Below, in pieces: positions 18,374 to 26,747 of a stretch of 46,066 nt of DNA. The number at the start of each line of letters is the position of its first letter. Within the stretch, counting starts at the first letter, position 1. The stretch comes from Microcoleus sp. bin48.metabat.b7b8b9.023 (GTDB taxonomy: Bacteria; Cyanobacteriota; Cyanobacteriia; Cyanobacteriales; Microcoleaceae). The notes beneath the pieces are model-generated. The model had not been told where the DNA came from. It saw only the letters and a program-made list of their open reading frames with translations, and searched no databases. The stretch covers positions 1 through 46,066 of the forward strand of contig NZ_JAAFKG010000062.1 in NCBI RefSeq assembly GCF_013299185.1, written 5' to 3'. The translations under genes were made by a program, and so were the position numbers.

Positions 18374-20730
18374 TCATCCAAAACAGCAGAGGAGCGACGG
18401 CGGCGGCGCCTGTTGATCGCAGGCTCCTCGGGTTCGCTCGATTCGATCGGCTCGTGGGATTCGATCGGCTCGTGGGATTCGATCGGCTCGTGGGATTCGA
18501 TCGGCTCGTGGGATTCGATCGGCTCATAGGATTCGATCGGCTCATAGGATTCGATCGACTCATATAGCTTATTCGGCTGATTCGAGAAAGCCATCACATC
18601 GTCGGCTTCCTCCATCGGCTCAAAATCATCGATTTCGTCGATCGAACTTGCGCCGTAAATTTCAGCCTCATCATCAGCATCATCGTCATCGTCATCCTCA
18701 GCAAATACCGGCTCAACAACCGACATTTCTGAATAATAATTTTGTTCCTCAACATTCTGTGCTGGCGCAGGCGCTTCAAATTCAAATTCGAGCTGCTCAA
18801 AAGGCGGCTTATTCGGCCCAGCTCCGGGGAGTGTCACCGAAACGATCGCATTTTTAGGATTTTTGACGCTGCGATCCGTTAGCACCAAAGGAGAAACCCC
18901 CATCAGAGCATAAACATCCTGCTCCTCTGGCGTCATTTCCACCGAAATCACCTCCGGAGGCTCCACCATCGGCTTCAGCAGCTCAGACTTAGTTGGCCGC
19001 ACGCGATCGAATTCCTCGCGCCTGCCAACAGTTGACATATTCACCAGCCCGAAGCCCTCGGAAGCTGCGCGGATGCCGGGGGGTGCCAGATACTCGGAGC
19101 GTGTCTCCGCGACGGGCGCACTCGAAGTATTCGGCAGCCGCAACTTGCTACGCACCGGTTCCTCCTCTGGTGTGACAGCAAAAGGCTCTTCACCAATCCG
19201 GCGGCGGCGGCGCCGTCTGGTTCCGTTGCCCAAATCCTGATAGCTGGGATGGTTGAGCAAGTCCAAAGCCGAGGCGTTGCCGCCGGTCTCAACAAAATCC
19301 AAACTTTCGCTCTGAGGTTCCCAAGCAGCCCGAGCGAGTTCGGGGGAACGTTCTTCTCGCACTGGTGCAGCAGTTGCAGCAGCTACAGGCGCCAAGCTGC
19401 GGCGTTCCAATCCTTCTGGCAAATTCAACATCAGTCGGTTGGAGGAAGTCACAGTGCGATCGGCTGCTTCCCGCACCGCTGCGCCGAAGTCCTCTTCGCC
19501 CGGGAGTTGTACCAGATGACCCAACCCACTGCAAGTAGGGCAACTGTGGCCGAATAACTCGTAAATATTTTGACCTTGGCGTTTGCGGGTGAGTTCTACC
19601 AGTCCCAATTCCGACAGTTGAGCGATTTGGGGTCGAGATTTGTCAGCTTTGAGAGCTTTATTGAAATGTTCCAGCACCTGCAACTGATCGCGGCGGGATT
19701 CCATGTCAATAAAGTCAACAATAATCACCCCGGCAATATTCCGCAGTCGCAACTGTCTGGCAATTTCCGTTGCTGCTTCGCAATTTGTCCAGAGTACAGT
19801 TTCGCGAGCTGTTGCCGATCGAGTAAACGAGCCAGAGTTAACATCAATTACCGTCAGCGCTTCCGTCGGCTCAATAATCACATAACCGCCAGAAGGTAAA
19901 TCTACCCTCGGTCTGAGAGCTTCTCGAATCGCAGCGTTGACGCGGAAAAATTCTAGAATCGAGGCGCGCTCTCGGTGGTGGTCGATCAAAACTCCCGCAG
20001 GAAGTTTACCGCCGTTCCAGCTCATCAACTGCTGCTTCACCCGCTTAATCCCATTTTGCGAGTCCACCACAATCCGGTTCACGTCACCGCTGAACATATC
20101 TCGCAGCACCCGCTGGATAAAATCGTCATCGCGGTTGAGCAATGCCGGCGCGCGCGTCGAACCACCTTCAAGTTGAACAGCTTCCCACTGCTTTTGCAGC
20201 ACTTCCAAATCTTCCATGATGGCTTCTTCAGTCATGCCTTCGGCTTCGGTTCTTACCAGCAGCCCCATCCCGGCCGGTTTCACCAAAATAGCCAGGGCTC
20301 GGAGGCGGTTGCGCTCGGCTTCCGACTTGATGCGCCGTGAAAGATTGACTCCCCTGCCGTAGGGCATCAGTACCAAATATCGCCCGGGTAAGGTAATGTT
20401 GCCTGTCAGCCGCGGGCCTTTGCTGCCCGTCGGTTCTTTCATCACCTGTACCAGCACTTTTTGCTGGGGGGTCAAGAGTTCTGTAATTGCTCCTGCCGAT
20501 CTTTTGAGCCGCAGCGGGCCGAGGTCTGTGACGTGCATGAACCCGTTGCGTTCTGGATCGCCAATATTGACGAAAGCCGCATCTATCCCAGGGAGTACAT
20601 TTTCGACAATTCCCAAGTAAATGTCACTGACTTGGTGGCTGCCTGTGGCTACCACGAGTTCTTGGATTTGATCTTCTGAAAAAACGGCAGCAATACGATG
20701 CTGCTCTGCTATAACTATCTGCTTTGTCAT
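18370..20730 (-). CDS. rne: Ribonuclease E/G family endoribonuclease
   Basis: RNase E cuts single-stranded RNA and drives mRNA turnover and rRNA/tRNA processing. The 786-residue protein has the N-terminal catalytic half with an S1 domain (about 35-120). Catalytic Asp296 in VIDVNSGS and Asp339 in IVDFIDM are 43 residues apart, and the zinc-link motif CPTC (Cys397, Cys400) follows 101 residues after Asp296, the same spacings as in the E. coli enzyme. The rest is a long acidic, disordered tail typical of cyanobacteria, ending in an Arg-rich RRRRRRSSA stretch that in cyanobacteria is known to bind PNPase. A hexapeptide repeat (YEPIES/HEPIES, residues about 722-767) sits just before it. GAGGAA precedes the ATG at 20730. 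It is followed by rnhB with a 4-bp overlap, a pairing conserved in cyanobacteria. Confidence 0.97.
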   Translation of the reverse strand: MTKQIVIAEQHRIAAVFSEDQIQELVVATGSHQVSDIYLGIVENVLPGIDAAFVNIGDPERNGFMHVTDLGPLRLKRSAGAITELLTPQQKVLVQVMKEPTGSKGPRLTGNITLPGRYLVLMPYGRGVNLSRRIKSEAERNRLRALAILVKPAGMGLLVRTEAEGMTEEAIMEDLEVLQKQWEAVQLEGGSTRAPALLNRDDDFIQRVLRDMFSGDVNRIVVDSQNGIKRVKQQLMSWNGGKLPAGVLIDHHRERASILEFFRVNAAIREALRPRVDLPSGGYVIIEPTEALTVIDVNSGSFTRSATARETVLWTNCEAATEIARQLRLRNIAGVIIVDFIDMESRRDQLQVLEHFNKALKADKSRPQIAQLSELGLVELTRKRQGQNIYELFGHSCPTCSGLGHLVQLPGEEDFGAAVREAADRTVTSSNRLMLNLPEGLERRSLAPVAAATAAPVREERSPELARAAWEPQSESLDFVETGGNASALDLLNHPSYQDLGNGTRRRRRRRIGEEPFAVTPEEEPVRSKLRLPNTSSAPVAETRSEYLAPPGIRAASEGFGLVNMSTVGRREEFDRVRPTKSELLKPMVEPPEVISVEMTPEEQDVYALMGVSPLVLTDRSVKNPKNAIVSVTLPGAGPNKPPFEQLEFEFEAPAPAQNVEEQNYYSEMSVVEPVFAEDDDDDDADDEAEIYGASSIDEIDDFEPMEEADDVMAFSNQPNKLYESIESYEPIESYEPIESHEPIESHEPIESHEPIESHEPIESSEPEEPAINRRRRRRSSAVLDE
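18430..18566. repeat. 18-bp tandem repeat in the 3' part of rne
   Basis: The unit ATTCGATCGGCTCGTGGG (with CATAGG variants at one end) is repeated about seven times and encodes hexapeptides [YH]EPIES. The four central copies encode identical HEPIES units and are almost identical in DNA, indicating recent expansion. The 18-bp period keeps the frame, so copy number can vary without damaging the terminal Arg-rich motif. Confidence 0.92.
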
Positions 20731-21792
20731 TCAATTTCCTCAAAAAACTGTCAGTAAGTTAGAGACACTAACGCCCTCTGAGTGCCTCTGACTTTAACTG
20801 TAATTAGTAGTAGTAGTAGTAGTAGCTTGAAGAGTTATTAGCTGTGAGTTGGTGGAGGGTGGAAGGCAATTTAACTGTTCACTGTTCACTGTTCACTGTT
20901 CACTGTTACAGATAAAAAAGTAGTTAAACCCGCCCGATCGAGAGTTATGAGTTATGCTCGACAGATAAATCTGAGAGATAGAAATAAGGAGGTTTTTATC
21001 GAGTTAGCAATATTGAGTTTTAAGTTGAGAATTGCTTTCCTCAATACTTCAAAATTCAACATTTGCAACTCTTCCTTTGAACTCAGGGAATAAATTCAGC
21101 GACACTCTCACCAATTTCTTAACACACAACTGAACACACAACTTAACACTACGAACTGATAACTCTGCTTGCGTGGTTGAGGGCTGGTTTTGAGGGAAAG
21201 TTAAGTAGGAGTTAAATCGCCTAGACTTTTGTTGAATTCTTGCGCGATCGCACTCAACAGATTCTACTCTTGGCATTCGACTGGAACTTCCGCCCCTGCC
21301 AACCCTAAAACCTGGTCAGTCGATTTTAGATTTGAGATTTTAGATTTGAGATTTACAAGCGCAGATGAATCTGGGAGCTTGAACCTTGGTCTAAAATTTG
21401 GGGTTCTCCACGAATTAAGTCCGGGCTTGTATCCGTTTTCGATCGAGGTCAAAAACATCTATTGTTGAATACCCGCTCTGCGGCTTGAACCATGAGATTT
21501 TTGAGTAAGCCGACGATCGACAACCACTCGATCGATCGAAATTAATCCATCAATTTGGTTCAGGCCCTGCTCCTGCGGGTTTAGCGCTAGATTTAGCCCG
21601 TGAATCTACAAAAAGGCTTGAAGTCTTGAACAGAAGCAATTTGCACCCAGCCCGCGTTGCTGGTTGACTTTTAGCGACGAGCGACAAAAGCGCTCAAGCC
21701 GCTGCGGCTTCCATAACAAGCAATTATAGCGTAAAACGATACATCCCGATAGGGAACCCCGGGTGAAATATTCCACTCTTAGCTTCCCTATC
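20731..21792. other. 1.06-kb spacer upstream of rne; leader and simple repeats, no gene
   Basis: The minus strand near rne is U-rich, as expected for the long 5' leader through which cyanobacterial RNase E regulates its own message; that role is inferred. Simple repeats present: seven TAG units (20805-20825), five ACTGTTC heptamers (20874-20908, last imperfect), and a TTTAGATTTGAGATT run (21321-21354). The open frames of 64-79 residues here lack ribosome binding sites and family features. The downstream end of the radical SAM gene lies at 21793. Confidence 0.6.
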
Positions 21793-24699
21793 TTAACAAT
21801 AACTCAGGATTAGCTGACTGCGTTGAACCTGCACAAGCTGAATTTGTTGCTCGCTTACTTGTTCGAGCATAAAAACCAGATGTTCTGGCTTGAGCAAGTT
21901 GCCGTCGCTGCGACAACTGCCGGTATAGCGCAAGACGGCTGTACCTTCGGATTTACCGGAGGTGCTGTTTTCTGGTTTCTGCTCAACAAGTTCGAGTTTG
22001 TGCAGCCGATCGCGCAAATTGACATCCCGCGTCTTTCCCGACTTAGTAGTGTGCACCCGCCAAAAAGCCTCTGTTTCGGCGATCGCCTGCACCCAAGCTT
22101 CCCAATTGGCAGTATCTGCGACGGAGACAGCAGTAGAATCATCCCGGTCAGATTCGCCATTTTCGGTCAACAGGCCTGTTGCAGCCACAGTAATGACGTA
22201 CTCCGCAGCTTCTAACAACTGACTGGCAGAAGGAGCTTTGAGGTCGATCGGCTCAACTTTGTAAATCGGAATATTTTCCGGCAGAGTTGCCACCAATTTT
22301 TCCCGAAAAATCTCAAGATCGATCGCCTCAGTGAGTTCAAAATCAGCAATTTCCCCAGTGCTGGTAACGCCCAGAGGCAGAGCATTTGCGACAGAAATCC
22401 GAGGATTTGGGTGGAAGCCGCCAGTAAACGAAATCGGTAAATCAGCCCTACGGACAACTCGATCGAACAATCGCAGCAAATCCAAATGACCAACCAAAGC
22501 CATATCGCCCACCTTCCCAAACCAAACCCGAAAACGCTGTTTCCGTTCTGTATTCGGCACGAATTCCCCAGCAAACTCCGGAATTGGCAGGGCATCCACA
22601 ACCACATTGTGTCCGAAATCTGTGCCGCAAACCCCGCACCGCGAACACCCTTCAAAGGAACAGTCAGGAACCGTCGCTGCTTCTAAAGCCTTTTGCAAGT
22701 CAATTTTCAGCCAGTTTTTGTCGATCCCCGTGTCTAGGTGATCCCAAGGTAAAGGTCGATCGAGAAAGAGGGGGAGAGTGTGGGAGGGGGAGAGTGGGGG
22801 ATTGGGGGATTGGGAGATTGGGGGATTGGGAGATTGGGAGATTGGGAGAGTGGCGGAGTTTGTACTTCTTCCTTCTTCCTTCTTCCTTCTTCCGACTTCC
22901 ATCGGACTGACATCCGTTACATCCGTTACAGAATTCGTTGCCGAACTTCCTTCTTCATTCTTCATTCTATCCGTTACATCTTGTACAGTGCTCGTTGCCG
23001 AACTTCCTTCTTCCTTCTCAAACAGATTCCATTCGCCACTTTCGACTTGGCGGTATTTCCAGGTAAGTCCCGATTCATCGATCGCCCTTGTCCAAGCCTT
23101 GTATGCTTGATCTAAGCTTTCCCACCAAGCATCCATACCAGCGCCAAGTTCCCAAGCACGGCGGACTACAGCGCCCAAACGCCTATCGCCCCTACCTACA
23201 AAATCCTCCATTGCCGAAATCCGCACATCGGTATAATTCACCTTGATATTTCTCATCGCTTTGAATTCACCCTTCAGCAATTTTTGCTTCCGTGAAAACT
23301 CGGCAGTAGAAACCGAATGCCACTGAAAAGGAGTGTGAGGCTTGGGGGTAAAATTAGAAATTGTCAAGTTAAAATTTAGCGGCCGCCGGCCATTAAGCCT
23401 GCATTCCCTTTGCAGCCAGCGGACTGTTTCGGCGATTCCCAGAACATCAAAATCGGTTTCTCCCGGCAAACCGATCATAAAATACAGCTTGATTTTATCC
23501 CAACCGCGATCGACCGCAGTTTTGACACCCCGCAACAATTCTTCATTCGTCAAACCTTTGTTAACGATGTCGCGCATCCGCTGCGTGCCGGCTTCCGGGG
23601 CAAAAGTCAAACCGCTTTGCCGCGTGCCGCCGAGAATGTCGGCAATATTATCGTCAAATCTGTCAACCCGCTGACTGGGTAAAGACAGAGAGATATTTTT
23701 GTCTTTGAGGCGGTTTTTGATTTCCATCCCCACAGCCGGGAGTGCCAGATAGTCGGAACAACTCAGGGAAAGCAGGGAAAACTCACTGTGCCCGGTGGCT
23801 TTCATTCCTTCTTCTATCGCCTCTACGACTTGCTGCGGTTCCACATCGCGGGCGGGGCGAGTCAGCATTCCCGGCTGACAGAAGCGACAGCCGCGGGTGC
23901 ATCCCCGGCGAATTTCGACTGTCAGTCTGTCGTGTACTGTTTCAACGTAGGGTACTAGCCCGATCGAATAAGCTGGTATGGGAGTTGCTACGCGGCGCAG
24001 AATTTTTTCTGGGACTTGCGGGCGGTTGGGATGAACAGAACCATCTGCCGCCATATCGTAGAATTGGGGGACATAAACGCCGGGAATTTGCGCTAAATCC
24101 AACAACAAAGCTTCTCGGCTCAAATTATTAGTTTTGCCATCGGCCAAAATCAAGCCAATTTCTGGCAGCAATTCTTCTCCATCTCCCAAAGCGATGAAGT
24201 CAAAAAAGTCAGCGTAGGGTTCGGGATTGGAGGTTGCGGTTTGTCCGCCAGCAAAAATTAGCGGCAAATCGCCACCATTTTGGGCATTTGTCGCTCTTTC
24301 TTTCCAAGTTAGGGGAATGCCGGCTAAATCCAGCATTTCCAGAATGTTTGTTGCTCCGAGTTCGTAGCTGAGGCTGAAGCCGAGAATATCAAATTCTGTG
24401 AGCGATCGCCTGGATTCTACAGCAAACAGGGGAGTTTTGGTCGATCGCAGTTTTGCTGCTAAGTCTGGTGCCGGCAAATAAGCTCGATCGCACAACTGTC
24501 TCGGCCCAGCATTCAAAATATTGTAAAGGATGATGTGTCCCAGATTGGAAGCACCAACTTCATACACTTCTGGATATGTGAGCACCCAGCGTACAGACGC
24601 CCCATCCCAAGGCTTGCGGACAGCCCCCAACTCGTTTCCTAGATAACGAGCAGGCTGATTGATTTCTGCTGTAAGTAATTCTTCGACTTTTACTGCCAC
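21793..24699 (-). CDS. Radical SAM protein with C-terminal DUF2344 (TIGR03960-type)
   Basis: A 968-residue protein starting at GTG. The N-terminal part (about 1-200) resembles a B12-binding-like Rossmann region. The radical SAM domain follows with the 4Fe-4S motif Cys267-x3-Cys271-x2-Cys274 (RGCTRGCRFC). After a linker comes a cluster-like CSFEGCSRCGVCG and the C-terminal DUF2344 domain (WFGKVGDMALVGHLD). The family is of unknown reaction and is often encoded beside RNase E/G genes, as here: it is upstream of rne on the same strand, separated by a 1.06-kb spacer. Role in RNA or ribosome modification is a guess from context. Residues about 560-645 are repeat-derived (KKEEG and PISQSPNPP runs) and probably form a disordered linker between the domains. 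Confidence 0.93.
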   Translation of the reverse strand: MAVKVEELLTAEINQPARYLGNELGAVRKPWDGASVRWVLTYPEVYEVGASNLGHIILYNILNAGPRQLCDRAYLPAPDLAAKLRSTKTPLFAVESRRSLTEFDILGFSLSYELGATNILEMLDLAGIPLTWKERATNAQNGGDLPLIFAGGQTATSNPEPYADFFDFIALGDGEELLPEIGLILADGKTNNLSREALLLDLAQIPGVYVPQFYDMAADGSVHPNRPQVPEKILRRVATPIPAYSIGLVPYVETVHDRLTVEIRRGCTRGCRFCQPGMLTRPARDVEPQQVVEAIEEGMKATGHSEFSLLSLSCSDYLALPAVGMEIKNRLKDKNISLSLPSQRVDRFDDNIADILGGTRQSGLTFAPEAGTQRMRDIVNKGLTNEELLRGVKTAVDRGWDKIKLYFMIGLPGETDFDVLGIAETVRWLQRECRLNGRRPLNFNLTISNFTPKPHTPFQWHSVSTAEFSRKQKLLKGEFKAMRNIKVNYTDVRISAMEDFVGRGDRRLGAVVRRAWELGAGMDAWWESLDQAYKAWTRAIDESGLTWKYRQVESGEWNLFEKEEGSSATSTVQDVTDRMKNEEGSSATNSVTDVTDVSPMEVGRRKKEEGRSTNSATLPISQSPNPPISQSPNPPLSPSHTLPLFLDRPLPWDHLDTGIDKNWLKIDLQKALEAATVPDCSFEGCSRCGVCGTDFGHNVVVDALPIPEFAGEFVPNTERKQRFRVWFGKVGDMALVGHLDLLRLFDRVVRRADLPISFTGGFHPNPRISVANALPLGVTSTGEIADFELTEAIDLEIFREKLVATLPENIPIYKVEPIDLKAPSASQLLEAAEYVITVAATGLLTENGESDRDDSTAVSVADTANWEAWVQAIAETEAFWRVHTTKSGKTRDVNLRDRLHKLELVEQKPENSTSGKSEGTAVLRYTGSCRSDGNLLKPEHLVFMLEQVSEQQIQLVQVQRSQLILSYC
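22766..23020. repeat. Composite intergenic-type repeat inside the radical SAM gene
   Basis: Within the coding sequence lie GGGGGATTGGGAGATT-type units (about 22770-22855), CTTCCTTCTT units (22865-22900 and later), and paired CATCCGTTACATCCGTTACA and GTTGCCGAACTTCC blocks. The last two match, in reverse, the spacer sequences at 3105-3160 and 3290-3370. All of it is translated in frame as a linker. Confidence 0.85.
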
Positions 24700-24853
24700 G
24701 GCTCGACTCGCTAAATACTTGCGACTCTTAAGCAGCCTACCTTAAAATCTGCCAATACGCCAACGGCAGTCCTATCTCTTTGGAGGCCTTTAACTGAAGT
24801 TGCTGTGTTTGCTTACTTGTTTTCACCGGTGAGTAGATTCTAGAAGTGCTTGT

Positions 24854-25198
24854 TTACACAAGACAAGAGTTTGCTGCTTCAAAGCTTTCGACATTTTCAA
24901 ATATCTCAAAAACTCGATCGAGTTGGCTGAGTTCCAGAATCATTCTAATTCCGGCGGTAACTGAACACAGACTAAACCTGCGTCCCATTTTTTTCGCCTG
25001 CTTGAGGCCGGAAATCAATGCCATCAAACCCGCGCTGTCAATAAATGTTACTGCGCCAACATCTACGAGTACCGCTACTACTCCAGGGGCTGAAATTGTT
25101 GTGGTTAGTTGCTCTGTGAATTCTCCGGCTGTGGCTGCATTTAGGTGGTCTAGGGGTCGAATCACCGTAATTGGTTTATGGACAAGAAGTGTCTGCAT
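24854..25198 (-). CDS. STAS-domain protein
   Basis: A 114-residue single STAS domain. The phosphorylation-site motif FIDSAGLMAL (Ser about 54) and the following helix and strand match anti-sigma factor antagonists. It starts with ATG at 25198. It is about 155 bp upstream of the radical SAM gene on the same strand, so it may share a transcript or be separate. Compared with the STAS protein at 325-681 it has DSAG instead of DSSG and a different N-terminus, so the two are distant paralogues. The partner kinase and target are not in the window. Confidence 0.9.
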   Translation of the reverse strand: MQTLLVHKPITVIRPLDHLNAATAGEFTEQLTTTISAPGVVAVLVDVGAVTFIDSAGLMALISGLKQAKKMGRRFSLCSVTAGIRMILELSQLDRVFEIFENVESFEAANSCLV

Positions 25199-25580
25199 AT
25201 ATCAAACCTATGGTTGCTACGTATTTTCAACTACCGTACTGGACGGACGTAAGCCTAAACCTACTTGACACCTACGAGCGTAACCCTACCTGAGGAAAAC
25301 CGACCGGTAGTTTTGAGTGGTTTACTGAATCTTTATTTATTTAGTCTTTTTTATAAAAGTTTATGCAAGATTTACGGAGTAAAGGTAAGCTACTATACTA
25401 TTTTTTATTTGTGCGACGAGGTTTAGTGTTGGCAATCGTAAAGATTGCGATCGACCTTACCCTAGCTGTTAGGTTAAACCGAGCAATGTAATTGAAATCA
25501 CTGGTTAGTTCTGATTTGGATCACTCACTCCATCGACTGTTAAGATGACAATAAAACTGTACGGAGTTCTCCGATATACT
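25199..25580. other. Divergent spacer, AT-rich, no gene
   Basis: It separates the minus-strand STAS gene from the small plus-strand gene. It is AT-rich around 25320-25420 (TTTATTTATTTAGTC, ATTTTTTATTTG), suitable for divergent promoters, but I cannot assign -10/-35 boxes with confidence. Confidence 0.45.
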
Positions 25581-25775
25581 ATGCAAGCAACTCATGCTAT
25601 TCGTCAACTTGTAGAAAAAGCCCTCTACATTAAGCAGTTGACGCCTGACATTGAAAACGAAATCAACAACGAGCTGACCCGTTTGGGCTACATCTCGGAT
25701 ATTGATTATGAGGCTTTAGAGTTATTAATGGATGAAATGGATGCTGGCCGGGTGCAATTGGTATCTAGTAGATAG
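25581..25775 (+). CDS. Small conserved-looking cyanobacterial protein
   Basis: A 64-residue acidic, helical protein (LVEKALYIKQLTPDIENEIN, later EALELLMDEMDAGRVQLV). The pattern LT-x-E/D-x-E-x-x-I followed by a D-x-x-ALxxLMD and G-x-V end resembles small cyanobacterial proteins of unknown function that I recall; no function is known to me. An upstream in-frame ATG at 25545 would add 12 residues (MTIKLYGVLRYT). I prefer 25581 because the family-like part begins with MQATHAIRQLVEKAL; a CGGAG lies about 15 nt upstream, which is far. Confidence 0.65.
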   Translation: MQATHAIRQLVEKALYIKQLTPDIENEINNELTRLGYISDIDYEALELLMDEMDAGRVQLVSSR

Positions 25776-26393
25776 TTGGAACCGGAGAGCGCGGAAAAAT
25801 CACAGATTGAAAAAAAATCCTTGCACGGTGGGAAAGACGGGAGTCTCAGAAGCATTTACCCCGGCACGGTACTTTTAAAAGCTCGCACCCAGTTGATGAG
25901 CTTGACATTTGAGGCGATGGTTTGTTAACCTCACTATCAAAAAAATACTTTGACTTAAATTAAATATCTAACTTTTGGGGCTTGACAAATGAGCTGTAAT
26001 AGTAATTTATGATTGATTGCTGTTACCTGGGCGGAGACAGAAATCTGGTTTGGCACGACTATCATTAAATTGCTTCGATCGTTCGGACTTCACTCCTCCT
26101 CCAGCGAGAGACGACTCATATCATCTGCGGTGCATTACCCTAAAAAAATGGTTTGTAGTGCGGACTTCAGTCCGCAAAAAGCCGCGGACTGAAGTCCGCA
26201 CTACGAACCTTACTTATTGGGGTTAATCGATCGGATACCATATAAATTACGTCAGTTCGCCAGTTGTGTAAAGTATTGTAAAAAGTATAGGGAATTTGCA
26301 TAAAAAAGAACAAGTGGCGCCGATAGCTCAAATAGAGAAGCTCGCGTCTTAGTGGCGAGAGAGTCTGTCAACTTGTATCTCAACCAATCTAAT
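25776..26393. other. 0.6-kb spacer with one near-perfect palindrome, no gene
   Basis: A 69-residue open frame at 26017-26226 runs through the palindrome at 26151-26208 and is not credible as a gene. No tRNA or known RNA structure was recognised. A GC-rich stretch at about 25785-25870 has local complementarity but no clear hairpin with a T-run. Confidence 0.5.
26151..26208. repeat. Palindromic element with 21-bp perfect arms
   Basis: Arms at 26155-26175 and 26184-26204 are perfect complements (GTAGTGCGGACTTCAGTCCGC) around an 8-nt loop, and the flanks GGTTT/GAACC extend the pairing with one mismatch. The inner arm is itself palindromic (GCGGACTTCAGTCCGC). It looks like a mobile miniature palindrome of the type scattered in filamentous cyanobacterial spacers. 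Confidence 0.85.
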
Positions 26394-26630
26394 ATGTCAA
26401 GAAAACCAGATAGCAGGGAAACTTCAGTCAGCAGTCTATTTGCCAAAATCGAGAACTTGCTGATACAGGCTTGGCAAGAAACAGGTCACGGCTCCCTAAC
26501 TATTGAAAGCGAAAAAATCAGTCCCAAAAAAATCAAAGTAATTATTAGAGGCTCTACTCATTATCGTTATGTTATTGGCCCTGAAGGCATAAACGAGTGG
26601 GTGTCAAACCAAATTGCCGAAGGGGATTGA
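26394..26630 (+). CDS. Small protein of unknown function
   Basis: A 78-residue protein starting at ATG 26394 (MSRKPDSRETSVSSLFAKI). A helix (LFAKIENLLIQAWQETGHG) is followed by two beta-like strands (SLTIESEKI, KIKVIIRGSTHYRYVIG) and a short helix. The compact pattern looks like a real protein domain, but I recognise no family. The frame is open 14 codons further upstream to an ATG at 26352, within sequence that does not look coding. It ends about 120 bp before the stop of the convergent hybrid kinase. Confidence 0.65.
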   Translation: MSRKPDSRETSVSSLFAKIENLLIQAWQETGHGSLTIESEKISPKKIKVIIRGSTHYRYVIGPEGINEWVSNQIAEGD

Positions 26631-26747
26631 GCCATTAACGGTTGGGTTAATCTAATTGGTCATTGGCCATCGATCGTTAATATGATACGATCGCCCGAAT
26701 GGAAGAAAACTAATTTTTAGTGGGGATTTCCATCCTTGCCAAGTCAA

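Noticed and set aside
21049..21468. Frames of 64-79 residues in the rne upstream spacer
   Set aside because: They translate simple repeats (NLKSKISNLKS) or lack starts with ribosome binding sites.
25776..26150. Possible structured RNA or tRNA in the GC-rich spacer after the small gene
   Set aside because: No cloverleaf, T-loop motif or other known RNA signature could be found by eye.
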